A program made the translations under genes and the position numbers. From positions 124,001 to 188,000 of the forward strand of contig OY282367.1 of NCBI GenBank assembly GCA_958295755.1: a stretch of 64,000 bases of DNA. The letters run 5' to 3'. This stretch comes from an uncultured Acidimicrobiales bacterium. GTDB taxonomy: Bacteria; Actinomycetota; Acidimicrobiia; Acidimicrobiales; Hopanoidiivorantaceae. The notes beneath the pieces were generated by a model, which was not told the origin of the DNA, made no database searches, and worked only from the letters and a program-made list of their open reading frames with translations. How positions within the stretch are numbered: position 1 is the first letter of the stretch; each line of letters starts with the position of its first letter. Positions 1 to 8,747 of the stretch are shown here, piece after piece.

Positions 1-1
1 A

Positions 2-298
2 GCAGCCTCCTTTCAAGCTGCTGCGGTAGATGTGCTGGTGACCAAAGCTGTTCGCGCTGCCCAAAATACTTCTACCGGTAGCTTGGTCTTAGCGGGTGGC
101 GTGGCTGCCAACAGCGAGCTTCGCCGTCGCTTTGCTGAAGCAGCCGATGACATTGGCATCGCTCATTTCCTTCCCAGTCGCTCCATGTGCACCGATAACG
201 CCGCAATGATAGCAGCTGCTGGTTGGCAACAACTCCGTATTCAAGGTGCCTCTCCGCTCAACACTGCCGTAGACCCATCCTGGGGTTTCGCCGCATAG
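2..298 (+). CDS. tsaD: TsaD, tRNA threonylcarbamoyladenosine transferase, C-terminal end (5' truncated)
   Basis: Reading frame 2 is open from the window edge to TAG at 296-298, giving about 98 residues. The fragment carries the C-terminal signatures of the Kae1/TsaD/Qri7 family: ASFQAAAVDVL at the very start, the glycine-rich GGVAANSELR, and CTDNAAMIA, which in known family members lies around the nucleotide and metal site. TsaD transfers the threonylcarbamoyl group from TC-AMP to A37 of ANN-decoding tRNAs in the cytosol. The partner TsaC/Sua5 enzyme is also in this window (20,769-21,476). The start of the gene lies upstream of the window, so domain completeness cannot be judged. Confidence 0.93.
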   Translation, partial: AASFQAAAVDVLVTKAVRAAQNTSTGSLVLAGGVAANSELRRRFAEAADDIGIAHFLPSRSMCTDNAAMIAAAGWQQLRIQGASPLNTAVDPSWGFAA

Positions 299-328
299 AT
301 ACTTACCTCTAAGTAATCAAGCCTCAAA

Positions 329-356
329 GCAATACAAGACAAGCAATACAAGACAA
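329..356. repeat. 14-nt direct repeat x2 in the tsaD-SDR spacer
   Basis: Two adjacent perfect copies of GCAATACAAGACAA lie between the tsaD stop and the SDR start. This is one of many short tandem duplications found just downstream of stop codons in this window. No function is evident. Confidence 0.8.
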
Positions 357-382
357 GGAATCTAGGCGCAAAGGAAATAGCA

Positions 383-1216
383 ATGCCCATAAGTATCAAC
401 CTTGAAAACAAAAAAGCTCTGGTTACTGGTGCAGGATCGGGTATCGGCAGAGAGATTGCTCGTTGGCTCGCCAGAGCAGGGGCGAAAGTTGCAGTGCTAG
501 ATGTTAGAGCCGATAAAGCCGAAGAGACCTTTGCCCTGATTGCCGCCGAGGGCCATCCTTCAAAACGCCTAGCTTTCACCGTTGTAGGCGATGCCCGCGA
601 CGACACCCGCCTAGTGGATATGATCCGTGAAGCCGCTGAGAAACTTGGCGGTCTCAACATTGCGGTAAATAACATCGGTATGATGGGGCCGCTCGGTAGT
701 GCTCCGTGGCTTCAGGCAACTCCCGAAATGTTTCGCGATGTCATCGATCAAAATCTCGTAGTTACTGGCATCTCTTGCTTAGCAGAAGCCAAACTGATGG
801 CAAAAGTCGATGCCGACACCGTAGCTGACAGAGTCATCATCAATGTCTCTTCTGGTGAGAGCACTCGTCCGTCACCTTACATGGCGGGATATGGTGCCGC
901 CAAAGCTGCTATCAACCATCTCACTACTACTCTTGCCGTAGAACTCGGCCCGCTCGGCATTCGTGTCAATGCCATAGCCCCAGGCACAACCCTCACTGAG
1001 ACGGTCAAAGCTGCTTTTACCGAAGAACACTACCTGCAGGTTGTGGAAGCCACCCCACTACGCCGTGAAACTGAAGCTGATGAGTTGGCTCGCCTAGTGG
1101 TCTTCCTAGCTAGCGACCTTGCCCGCTGCATCACTGGCCAGCTCATACTCGCTGATGCTGGCGCACACCTCTCGCGCACCCGCCCGCCGAACATTCGAAC
1201 TGATAACACAAATTAG
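383..1216 (+). CDS. SDR-family NAD(P)-dependent oxidoreductase
   Basis: A 277-residue classical short-chain dehydrogenase/reductase. The Rossmann motif TGAGSGIG is at residues 15-22, the structural NNIG motif follows beta-4, a Ser lies in INVSSGES, and the catalytic pair YGAAK is at Y170/K174. The region after it (GIRVNAIAPG) is the usual SDR segment that shapes cofactor and substrate binding. An AAAGGA purine stretch lies just before the ATG. It sits where pyrH is often found upstream of frr in actinobacteria, but it is unrelated to UMP kinase. The substrate cannot be deduced; 3-oxoacyl or alcohol dehydrogenase activities are both possible. Confidence 0.85.
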   Translation: MPISINLENKKALVTGAGSGIGREIARWLARAGAKVAVLDVRADKAEETFALIAAEGHPSKRLAFTVVGDARDDTRLVDMIREAAEKLGGLNIAVNNIGMMGPLGSAPWLQATPEMFRDVIDQNLVVTGISCLAEAKLMAKVDADTVADRVIINVSSGESTRPSPYMAGYGAAKAAINHLTTTLAVELGPLGIRVNAIAPGTTLTETVKAAFTEEHYLQVVEATPLRRETEADELARLVVFLASDLARCITGQLILADAGAHLSRTRPPNIRTDNTN

Positions 1217-1300
1217 CTTTCTCAGAGTGGCTAATCTGTAATATAGCTATGTCTTACATGGATTCAGCCAGAGTGGCAGGTGAGATCGCAGGTGAGCAAC

Positions 1301-1870
1301 ATGTCTGACGATATGTCTGCTCTCGTGCTAGAAGAAGCGGGCGACAAGATGCAGAAGTCGGTGCAGCATACTCAGGAAGAATTCGGTGGCATCCGCACTG
1401 GTCGTGCTAGCCCAGCCTTAGTTGAGAAACTTCTAGTCAACTATCACGGCACTGAAGTCCCGCTCCGCCAGATTGCTGGGTTTAGCGTACCTGAAGCTCA
1501 GCAGCTCGTAGTCTCGCCATATGACAAAAAAGCCATCTCCGATGTAGAAAAAGCTATCCAGAATGCCTCGCTAGGTCTCAATCCAGCCAACGACGGCACC
1601 AACATCCGTCTCGTTTTTCCAACGCTTACAGAGGAACGCCGCAAGGAGCTTGTGAAGTTGGTGCGCTCCATAGCCGAACAGGGCAAAGTAGCGTTGCGCA
1701 ACACCCGTCGAGCAGCTAGGGGCGAGCTGGAGCAGTTCAAAAAAGACGGTGATATCTCAGAAGATGATATGCAGCGAGCCGAAAAAGACTTAGACAACCT
1801 AACGCATAACCACGAACGACATATACAAGAAGCACTTGATGCTAAAGAGCAGGAACTTTTGGAAGTTTGA
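1301..1870 (+). CDS. frr: Ribosome recycling factor
   Basis: Encodes 189 residues, the usual size for RRF (about 185). With EF-G, RRF splits post-termination ribosomes into subunits. Diagnostic sequences include GGIRTGRASPALVEKL near the N terminus, the VSPYDKKAI segment, and the C-terminal LTEERRKELVKLVR helix of the three-helix bundle. I prefer ATG 1301 over the GTG at 1280 because AGGTGAG (1290-1296) is correctly spaced as a ribosome binding site and the product then matches family length. It is followed after 94 bases by cdsA, the common actinobacterial order. Confidence 0.95.
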   Translation: MSDDMSALVLEEAGDKMQKSVQHTQEEFGGIRTGRASPALVEKLLVNYHGTEVPLRQIAGFSVPEAQQLVVSPYDKKAISDVEKAIQNASLGLNPANDGTNIRLVFPTLTEERRKELVKLVRSIAEQGKVALRNTRRAARGELEQFKKDGDISEDDMQRAEKDLDNLTHNHERHIQEALDAKEQELLEV

Positions 1871-1964
1871 TATCGAAAGCATATCTTCAGACAAATATCT
1901 TAAGTAATATCTCCAGGCACTATCCAAAGCACAGGCATTATCCCAAAGCAAAGGACAACTAATC

Positions 1965-3263
1965 ATGGCAGACAGGGAAACGACAGAAGAAGGCGGCTTA
2001 GAAGAAGAGTCGTCGTGGGCTTCTGAGGGCTTTGAATCTGGGGCCTTCGAACCATCATCTTTTTCCGACGAACCTAACGCAGGCAATGAAGCAACTTCGT
2101 GGGAGGAAGCGTCTTTGCCGCCGTGGTCAGATCGCACAGGCGAGCGCACTCAGTTGGTAGAACCGCAAGACTTGCCCGGTAGTGCCCAAGACTTGCCAGG
2201 TAGTGCCTGGGCTGCACCTGTGCCTGCCCGAGAAGAGGCTGCGGCTATCTTATCGCAGCAGGGTCTTTCACAGTCTGACCTCTCGCGACCTGATTTTTCG
2301 CAGCCTGATTTCCCACAACAGAATCTCTCACAAAAAAGCTCAGACATGGACGACTTCTTCGGCACCCCTCCTCAAGCTGCTCCTCAAGATCATCCTCAAG
2401 CTCCTCGTCAAGCCGTGCCTGCCGGATCCGATCGCAACCTCTTGACCGCAGTAATAACCGGTGCCGTCCTCATAGCGGTGGCTTGGTCGATATTCGCTAT
2501 CGGGAAGGTCGCCACTTTAATCTTCGTCACTATCGTGCTGGTTGTGGGTATCGCCGAGCTTTATTCCGCCCTCAACAAGGTGCGATATCATCCAGCCTCT
2601 CTCATCGGCTACGCCACCACTATCGGTCTCTCCTTCGGCGTGTACTGGAAAGGCACCGACGCCTATCCGATTGTGCTTGGCATTGCCGTGATGGCCTGCC
2701 TGCTCTGGTATCTCTTCGGCGGGACTGGAGGAGCCCAGACAGGGGCCGTGCCCAACATTTCTGCCACTTTCTTGGGAATCTTCTATGTAGGTGTGCTGGG
2801 GTCGTTCGCAGCTCTGCTTTTGACCTTTGAAGACGGAGTGAATCTCGTGATAGGAGCGGTCATCATTTCGGTGGCTTACGATATCGGTGGCTGGGCTGTC
2901 GGACGACTTGCTGGCAGAACGCCGCTAGCGGAGGTGAGTCCGTCTAAAACGGTGGAAGGGCTGGTTGGGGGTGTGGTAATTGCTTTCTTTGCTGCCGTAC
3001 TTATCCTCTCTCTGTTTGATTTGTCGCCATGGGTCGATCCCGGCTCAGCAGGCGACCGTATCTTCTTCGCCGTCTTCGCCTCACTCATTGCTCCGCTGGG
3101 CGACTTGGCACAATCTATGCTCAAGCGCAATCTGGGTATCAAAGACATGGGTAACCTGCTACCGGGACACGGTGGCGTTTTAGATCGCTTCGACACACTG
3201 CTGTTTGTGTTGCCAGTTTGCTATTTCGTGGCACGGATCGCAGGGGTTGCGGTGATTGTTTAG
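1965..3263 (+). CDS. cdsA: Phosphatidate cytidylyltransferase (CDP-diacylglycerol synthase) with long acidic N-terminal extension
   Basis: Makes CDP-diacylglycerol from CTP and phosphatidic acid, the precursor of membrane phospholipids. From about residue 150 the 432-residue protein is a polytopic membrane protein, and residues around 384-410 carry the complete family signature (SMLKRNLGIKD, then PGHGGVLDRFD). SPSKTVEGLVGG precedes it. The first ~145 residues are unusual: acidic, rich in Ser, Gln and Pro, with in-frame tandem duplications (AQDLPGS twice; SQ/SDLS/PDFSQ units; PPQAAPQDHPQAP). That part is presumably disordered and cytosolic. Its role is unknown. Confidence 0.93.
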   Translation: MADRETTEEGGLEEESSWASEGFESGAFEPSSFSDEPNAGNEATSWEEASLPPWSDRTGERTQLVEPQDLPGSAQDLPGSAWAAPVPAREEAAAILSQQGLSQSDLSRPDFSQPDFPQQNLSQKSSDMDDFFGTPPQAAPQDHPQAPRQAVPAGSDRNLLTAVITGAVLIAVAWSIFAIGKVATLIFVTIVLVVGIAELYSALNKVRYHPASLIGYATTIGLSFGVYWKGTDAYPIVLGIAVMACLLWYLFGGTGGAQTGAVPNISATFLGIFYVGVLGSFAALLLTFEDGVNLVIGAVIISVAYDIGGWAVGRLAGRTPLAEVSPSKTVEGLVGGVVIAFFAAVLILSLFDLSPWVDPGSAGDRIFFAVFASLIAPLGDLAQSMLKRNLGIKDMGNLLPGHGGVLDRFDTLLFVLPVCYFVARIAGVAVIV

Positions 3264-3296
3264 CATAAATCAAAAGGCAAATAAAAAAGCAAGTGT

Positions 3297-3333
3297 GGGG
3301 AATGCTTGTCATACCCCTCTCTATGCTTAAAGC
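3297..3333 (+). promoter_or_regulatory. Inverted repeat and -10-like hexamer immediately before dxr
   Basis: GGGG-A-ATG (3297-3304) pairs with CAT-A-CCCC (3310-3317) around a 5-base loop with one A/A mismatch. TATGCT (3322-3327) resembles a sigma-70 -10 element and ends exactly 6 bases before the dxr ATG, so the transcript could start at the start codon (leaderless). No strong -35 hexamer is seen. There is no T-run after the hairpin, so an operator or promoter reading is preferred over a terminator. Tentative. Confidence 0.3.
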
Positions 3334-4668
3334 ATGACATCTCTAGCGGTTCTCGGATCAACCGGTTCAATAGGCACACAAGCCTTAGATATCGTCCGCG
3401 ACAACCCCGAGATGTTCAAGGTTGCAGCTTTAGGAGCTTCTTCATCAGCTGAAATACTTGTGCAGCAAGCTGAAGAGTTTCGTCCCGATGTTGTGGCACT
3501 AGCCGACCAGTCGAGAGCAACTGAACTTTCTAGGTCGTTGCCTGCGGGGGTAGAGCTTTTGGTTGGTCCAGAAGCCAACGCAGAAGCTGCTTTGACTGCC
3601 GAGACCGTCATCAACGGGATTGTCGGCTTTGACGGACTGCCCGTGACTCTCGCCACCTTGGAGGCAGGGCGCAGGCTAGCTCTCGCTAACAAAGAATCAC
3701 TCATTGCTGCCGGTCCTTTGGTGCAGCGCGTGCGCTTTACGCCAGGCGCAGAGCTATTGCCCGTAGATAGTGAGCACTGTGCTATACACCAATGTTTGCG
3801 GGCTAATTCTTCTGGTTCTTCTGATTCTTTAGGTGAGCTGTCGGAGCAAACTAGCGGTTTTGAGGTCGGCTTTGGTTCTGAGGCCGGCTTTGGTTTTGAG
3901 GTGCAGCAACAAGTCAGCCGCATCGTGCTGACTGCCAGTGGCGGTCCATTCAGGGGTCGCACTCGGGCAGATCTAGCCGATGTGAGCATAGCAGACGCTT
4001 TAGCTCATCCCACTTGGAGCATGGGACCCAAGATCACAGTTGACTCTTCCACATTGATGAACAAAGGCTTAGAAGTTATAGAGGCTCATGAGCTTTTCGG
4101 TTTGGATTACGGCAGGGTTGAAGTGGTAGTGCACCCTCAATCCGTTGTCCATTCCATGGTTGAGTTCATAGACGGGGCAACGGTCGCTCAACTTTCCTTG
4201 CCCGATATGCGCCTCTGTATCGGCTATGCCATCTCTTATCCCGCGAGGCTCCCGCAAGCTTTCGGGCAGATCGATTGGCAAGAGTTGGAGCGGCTGGAAT
4301 TCGAAATGCCCGACCTAGAGGCTTTCCCTTGCTTAGGGTTGGCCTACGAAGCCGGACGATGCGGCGAGACAACCCCAGCCGTCCTCAACGCAGCCAATGA
4401 GGTGGCGGTGCAAGCTTTCCTAGATTGTAAAATCAGCTGGCTTCAGATATCGGATGTCATTGAGGCTACTTTGGAGTGTCACGACGATGTGCCTGCCGAT
4501 TCGGTTGAGAGTGTGCTGGAAGCCGACCGTGTGGCGCGGCTCAATGCCACAGAATATGTAAGCCGTGCCAGCGAAAGTCGAGCAAACGGTTATGTAGTAG
4601 CTCAGGGGGTAGGTGGGGGGGTAGCTGGGGGAGCAGCTCAGGGGGCAACTCTGGAGGCACAGCTATGA
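3334..4668 (+). CDS. dxr: 1-deoxy-D-xylulose 5-phosphate reductoisomerase with low-complexity insertion
   Basis: Second enzyme of the MEP isoprenoid pathway; converts DXP to MEP with NADPH and a divalent metal. N-terminal NADPH motif GSTGSIGTQALDI; metal-binding PVDSEH with D145 and E147; LTASGGPFRG; NKGLEVIEAHELFG. At 444 residues it is longer than typical (about 385-400). The excess is a Ser/Gly/Glu/Phe-rich insertion at about residues 158-193, between CAIHQCLR and the QVSRIVLTASGG strand, built from repeats such as GFEVGFGSEAGFGFEV, plus a Gly/Ala/Val-rich tail. Catalytic residues are intact. The stop overlaps the start of rseP by 4 bases, so the two genes are probably translationally coupled. 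Confidence 0.95.
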   Translation: MTSLAVLGSTGSIGTQALDIVRDNPEMFKVAALGASSSAEILVQQAEEFRPDVVALADQSRATELSRSLPAGVELLVGPEANAEAALTAETVINGIVGFDGLPVTLATLEAGRRLALANKESLIAAGPLVQRVRFTPGAELLPVDSEHCAIHQCLRANSSGSSDSLGELSEQTSGFEVGFGSEAGFGFEVQQQVSRIVLTASGGPFRGRTRADLADVSIADALAHPTWSMGPKITVDSSTLMNKGLEVIEAHELFGLDYGRVEVVVHPQSVVHSMVEFIDGATVAQLSLPDMRLCIGYAISYPARLPQAFGQIDWQELERLEFEMPDLEAFPCLGLAYEAGRCGETTPAVLNAANEVAVQAFLDCKISWLQISDVIEATLECHDDVPADSVESVLEADRVARLNATEYVSRASESRANGYVVAQGVGGGVAGGAAQGATLEAQL

Positions 4669-5939
4669 TGCGTTTGCCAGATCAGCAAGAGCAGCAAAAG
4701 GAAGTCAAAGACGCCCAGATGCCTCCGGCTCAGTCGCTGGTATCTCGTTACATAGGGGCGACTTTGATCTTCGGTTTGTTGCTTGCCCTTACTTTTTTCA
4801 GCGGATTCGTAGCACTGCTGGTGGTTTTAGCACTCATCTTGATGATCTTCCTTCACGAGCTCGGGCACTACCTCACAGCCCGCTGGACTGGAATGAAAGT
4901 CTCAGGATTTTTCTTGGGCTTCGGCCCAAGGCTGTGGTCATACCGCCGAGGCGAGACGGAATACGGTGTGCGGGCACTACCGCTCGGTGCCTATGTTCGC
5001 ATTATCGGGATGAGCAACTTAGAAGAAATTCCCCCAGAAGATGAGCACCGCACTTATCGGGCCAAACCTTACAGCAGTCGACTACTTGTAGCTGTGGCAG
5101 GTTCCATGATGCACTTTCTTCTGGCTATCGGCGTTTTGTGGCTCATGTTCAGCGCGATCGGATATTTTCCTCTCAATACTTCAGCTGAGGAACGCAGTCG
5201 CGAGTGGAACATAGCCGAAGTCATTCCAAATACCCCAGCTGATGCCGCAGGTTTTCAAGCTGGCGACAAAATTGTAGGTGCCAACGGAGTGCCTCTCAAC
5301 TCGCGCATAGAAGCTGTAGATTTCATCACTCAGAGGCCTGGTCAAAGTGTGAACTTTGAGGTAGAGCGAGACGGCCAGATAATAACTCTGCGCTCTGGCA
5401 TCGGGAGCAACGGTAGGATAGGCATCCGCCTGCGCCAGCTCAACCCACCCCCATCAGGCTTTTTTGAAGGTATAGGGCAGTCGTTCACAGAGTTCGGAGA
5501 AATCACCCGTCTTTCCACTATTGGGCTTTGGGATGTCTTCTCTCCCAGCGGCTTGCAGAATCTTTGGAACGATGTTTTCGGCGACGACCCTGAACCCGTT
5601 ATTGGTGAAGTCTCAACTGAAAGTCGAGCGGTTTCCATCTATGGGGTGTCGCTCATAGCTATAGATCTTGGCGACAGCGGAGATTGGGGCGTCGTGCTGT
5701 TCCTGTTTGCTGCTATCAACATTTTTGTGGGTCTCTTCAACCTTGTGCCGTTGCCGCCTCTGGACGGCGGACATGTGGCAGTCGCCACCTACGAGCAGTT
5801 TCGCTCGCGCAAGGGCAGACCTCATCGGATTGATGCCGCCAAACTCGTACCTCTGCAATATCTTGTGATCCTCTTGTTGATAGCGGTATTCGCAGCTGTG
5901 CTGTATCTTGATGTGTCTAACCCTATTAGGGGTACATAG
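4665..5939 (+). CDS. rseP: RIP/site-2 zinc metalloprotease
   Basis: A 424-residue intramembrane protease of the S2P/RseP family. The zinc-binding HELGH motif is at residues 64-68 in the first catalytic membrane helix, and the second metal-ligand motif LDGG is at 366-369 in VPLPPLDGGH. A PDZ domain lies between them (AEVIPNTPADAAGFQAGDKI, about 185-250). Known relatives cleave anti-sigma factors or other membrane-embedded substrates; the substrate here is unknown. Position between dxr and ispG is conserved in actinobacteria. The start overlaps dxr, and the TAG stop shares its last base with the ispG GTG. Confidence 0.93.
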   Translation: MMRLPDQQEQQKEVKDAQMPPAQSLVSRYIGATLIFGLLLALTFFSGFVALLVVLALILMIFLHELGHYLTARWTGMKVSGFFLGFGPRLWSYRRGETEYGVRALPLGAYVRIIGMSNLEEIPPEDEHRTYRAKPYSSRLLVAVAGSMMHFLLAIGVLWLMFSAIGYFPLNTSAEERSREWNIAEVIPNTPADAAGFQAGDKIVGANGVPLNSRIEAVDFITQRPGQSVNFEVERDGQIITLRSGIGSNGRIGIRLRQLNPPPSGFFEGIGQSFTEFGEITRLSTIGLWDVFSPSGLQNLWNDVFGDDPEPVIGEVSTESRAVSIYGVSLIAIDLGDSGDWGVVLFLFAAINIFVGLFNLVPLPPLDGGHVAVATYEQFRSRKGRPHRIDAAKLVPLQYLVILLLIAVFAAVLYLDVSNPIRGT

Positions 5940-7159
5940 TGCAAGTCGCTGCAACTTTTTCGAGGCGCAATACCCGACAAATTATGGTCGGTTCTGTGGC
6001 CGTGGGCGGTGATGCTGCTGTGTCGGTGCAGTCTATGACCACCACCAAAACAGCCGATGTGGAAGGCACCCTCGCTCAGATATATGCTTTGGCCGGTGCC
6101 GGGGCCGACATCGTGCGTTGCACCTGCAACGATTTTGATGCTGCCGAAGGTTTGGCACAAATTGTTCCTCGCTCTCCCGTGCCTTTAGTGGCCGATATCC
6201 ATCACCAATACAAAATGGCATTAGCTGCCCTAGACGCTGGCGTGGCTTGTCTTCGGCTTAACCCCGGCAATATCCGCCGTCCCGAACATATCAAGCAAGT
6301 TGCTTCCGCTGCACGCGACCGTGGTGTGCCTATTCGCATCGGGGTGAACGGAGGTTCGCTTCATCCCGACCTCTATCGCAAATACGGCGAAAAGGTGGTG
6401 CCTGAAGCCATGGTGGAATCCGCCATGATGGAGTTGGCTTATTTTGAAGAAGTCGGCTTTGACCTCGTAAAGATTTCGGTTAAAGCTTCCAGCGTGCCTC
6501 TGATGATAGAGAGCTATCGCCAGCTTTCAGCCGTTACCGACATACCTTTGCATCTGGGCGTTACCGAGGCTGGCCCGCCACCTGCCGGGATAGTGAAATC
6601 AACCGCTGGCATAGCTACTTTGCTGGCCGACGGCATCGGCGACACCATCCGCTATTCTCTCACAGCCGACCCCGTAGAAGAAGCTCGGGCAGGGCGGCAA
6701 CTTCTGGAAGCCATGGGTTTGCGCGAGCGCAAAAATATCGACCTCATCGCTTGCCCTAGTTGCGGGCGGGCAGAGATAGATGTATTTGAAGTGGCCAACC
6801 AAGCCATGGATGCCTTTGGCGACCGAGAGATCCCGTTGCAAGTGGCAGTGATGGGCTGCGTGGTAAATGGCCCTGGCGAAGCCCGAGATGCCGACTTAGG
6901 AATAGCCGCCGGCAACAAGCGAGGCCACCTTTTCGTGAAAGGTCAAAATGTGGCCGTAGTGCCCGAAGACGAGATGGTCGATACTTTGGTGGAGTGGGCC
7001 GAGTTCATCCACGAGCACGGAGCAGAAGCAGCTCTTGCCCGTGTCGACATTGAGCGAGCTCGTCGAGAAGCCGAAAAAGACCGCAACGCCCTGTTGGAGT
7101 TGCAAGGCGAAGATGTAAATGCCACAGAAACCAAGATAGATCTGATCCGCAATAGGTGA
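5939..7159 (+). CDS. ispG: (E)-4-hydroxy-3-methylbut-2-enyl-diphosphate synthase (flavodoxin-type family)
   Basis: Converts MEcPP to HMBPP in the MEP pathway using a [4Fe-4S] cluster. The cluster ligands are visible as CPSCG (C272, C275) and C307 in GCVVNGPGEA, where E314 is the fourth ligand known from IspG structures. The TIM-barrel half carries VADIHHQYKMAL and LRLNPGNIR. At 406 residues it is the short bacterial form without the plant-type insertion. The GTG start overlaps the rseP stop by one base. With dxr it gives two MEP genes in one presumptive operon. Confidence 0.95.
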   Translation: MQVAATFSRRNTRQIMVGSVAVGGDAAVSVQSMTTTKTADVEGTLAQIYALAGAGADIVRCTCNDFDAAEGLAQIVPRSPVPLVADIHHQYKMALAALDAGVACLRLNPGNIRRPEHIKQVASAARDRGVPIRIGVNGGSLHPDLYRKYGEKVVPEAMVESAMMELAYFEEVGFDLVKISVKASSVPLMIESYRQLSAVTDIPLHLGVTEAGPPPAGIVKSTAGIATLLADGIGDTIRYSLTADPVEEARAGRQLLEAMGLRERKNIDLIACPSCGRAEIDVFEVANQAMDAFGDREIPLQVAVMGCVVNGPGEARDADLGIAAGNKRGHLFVKGQNVAVVPEDEMVDTLVEWAEFIHEHGAEAALARVDIERARREAEKDRNALLELQGEDVNATETKIDLIRNR

Positions 7160-7240
7160 GTAGGCGGGTTGCTGGGCTGTGAGTTGTTTGGCTGTGGGCT
7201 GTGAGTTGTTGGCTGTGGGTTGTTTGGCTGTGAGTCGATA
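7160..7240. repeat. GTGGGCTGTGAGTTGTTTGGCT-like imperfect repeats downstream of ispG
   Basis: The spacer between ispG and proS consists of about five imperfect copies of a 10-20 base unit built from TGTTTGGCTGTG and GGGCTGTGAGT. It starts directly after the ispG stop codon. It has no clear dyad symmetry and looks like a slippage product. Confidence 0.7.
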
Positions 7241-7256
7241 GTGATTGGATAATCAA

Positions 7257-8723
7257 ATGGCAAAATCGCCACCGCTCACCTCGCAAACGGAGGATTTCCC
7301 TCGCTGGTATCAAGATGTCGTAGCCAAGGCTGAGCTGGCAGAAAACGGCCCAGTTCGTGGCACGATGGTAATCCGTCCTTACGGTTATGCCATCTGGGAA
7401 GCCATGCAGCAAGAAGTAGACGCGCGCATCAAGGCTGCCGGTGCACAGAACGCGTATTTTCCGATGTTTATCCCGATGAGTTATCTAGAGAAAGAGTCTG
7501 CCCATGTGGAAGGCTTTTCGCCAGAGCTAGCCATCGTCACCCACGGCGGCGGTAAAGAGCTTGAAGAGCCCGCCGTTGTGCGCCCTACCAGTGAGACCAT
7601 CATCAATGCCTCTTTCTCTAAATGGGTGCAGAGCTACCGCGATCTCCCATTGCTTATTAACCAGTGGTCAAATGTGGTGCGCTGGGAGATGCGTCCCCGA
7701 GTGTTTCTGCGCACTTCTGAGTTTCTCTGGCAAGAAGGCCACACTGCTCACGCCACCCAAGCTGACGCTGCTACCTATGCTTTGCGGATTCTCACAGATG
7801 TGTATCAAGATTTCATGGTGAATGTTCTAGCCATCCCCGTGCTGAGCGGACTGAAATCTCCTGCCGAGAGCTTTCCTGGTGCTATCCGTAGCCTCTGCTG
7901 CGAAGCTATGATGCGCGACGGCAAAGCTCTGCAAATGGCAACTAGTCACGAGCTAGGGCAAAACTTCTCACGTATGTTTGACATTTCCTATTCCGACCAA
8001 GACGGCAAACTAGTAAATGTCTGGCAAACCTCCTGGGGCTGTTCCACTCGTATGGTAGGGGGGCTCATAATGGCTCACGGTGACGATAAAGGTCTAGTGG
8101 TCCCACCTAAGCTAGCCCCAACTCAAGTGGTAATTCAAATCGTGCGAGACGGCGAAGGCGTCACCGAAGCCGCCGAAGCACTGAAGCGCAATCTAACAGA
8201 TGACCAGATAGTTGGCCAGATAGATGTCCAGAAAGACGACCAAAGAGGAACTGTGGAAGCATCCAAAATTCTCATAGACAACAAAACCTCAGTATCCTTT
8301 GGTCGCCGCAGCACCGACTGGGAAATCAAAGGCATCCCAATTCGCGTAGAGCTAGGTCCTAGAGATGTAGAAGAAGGGGTGGGCATCCTAGTTCGCCGCG
8401 ACACTTCCGAGAAAACCCCCGTCCCGCTCCAAGAGCTTCCTCAAAAAATCTCAGCCACTTTACAAATTCAGCAGCAAGACATGTTGGCCAAAGCCAGCAT
8501 GCGCCTAGAAGATCACACCAGCCAAACCACAACCTTAGAAGAGGCAACCGAACAAGCCCAAGAAGGTTTTGCTCGAATTCCTTGGAAGACTCTAGGTGTC
8601 GACGGCGAAGCATCTCTAGCCGCTAAAGGCGTTTCAGTCCGCTGCCTTCTAAGAGAAGACAACACCACACCCGCTACCCTCGACGAACCCAACCTAATAG
8701 CAGTGGTAGGTCGCGCCTATTAG
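7257..8723 (+). CDS. proS: Prolyl-tRNA synthetase, archaeal/eukaryote-like (type 3)
   Basis: Charges tRNA-Pro with proline. The 488-residue protein lacks the YbaK-like editing insertion of typical bacterial ProRS and matches the shorter archaeal/eukaryote-like class. Class II motif 2 is seen as RWEMRPRVFLRTSEFLWQEG and motif 3 as GCSTRMVGGLIMAHGDDKG; an anticodon-binding domain follows (PPKLAPTQVVIQIV). I chose ATG 7257; a TTG at 7245 in the same frame is possible but less likely. The type 3 form occurs in several bacterial lineages, so it does not by itself prove transfer. Confidence 0.93.
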   Translation: MAKSPPLTSQTEDFPRWYQDVVAKAELAENGPVRGTMVIRPYGYAIWEAMQQEVDARIKAAGAQNAYFPMFIPMSYLEKESAHVEGFSPELAIVTHGGGKELEEPAVVRPTSETIINASFSKWVQSYRDLPLLINQWSNVVRWEMRPRVFLRTSEFLWQEGHTAHATQADAATYALRILTDVYQDFMVNVLAIPVLSGLKSPAESFPGAIRSLCCEAMMRDGKALQMATSHELGQNFSRMFDISYSDQDGKLVNVWQTSWGCSTRMVGGLIMAHGDDKGLVVPPKLAPTQVVIQIVRDGEGVTEAAEALKRNLTDDQIVGQIDVQKDDQRGTVEASKILIDNKTSVSFGRRSTDWEIKGIPIRVELGPRDVEEGVGILVRRDTSEKTPVPLQELPQKISATLQIQQQDMLAKASMRLEDHTSQTTTLEEATEQAQEGFARIPWKTLGVDGEASLAAKGVSVRCLLREDNTTPATLDEPNLIAVVGRAY

Positions 8724-8747
8724 GCAAGCCAGATAGAGTTTTATCTC

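Noticed and set aside
3297..3317. Hairpin upstream of dxr as a rho-independent terminator of cdsA
   Set aside because: No T-run follows, the stem is short with a mismatch, and it lies next to a -10-like element.
7160..7240. Repeats after ispG as a CRISPR array or small RNA
   Set aside because: Units are short, imperfect and without spacers or dyad symmetry.
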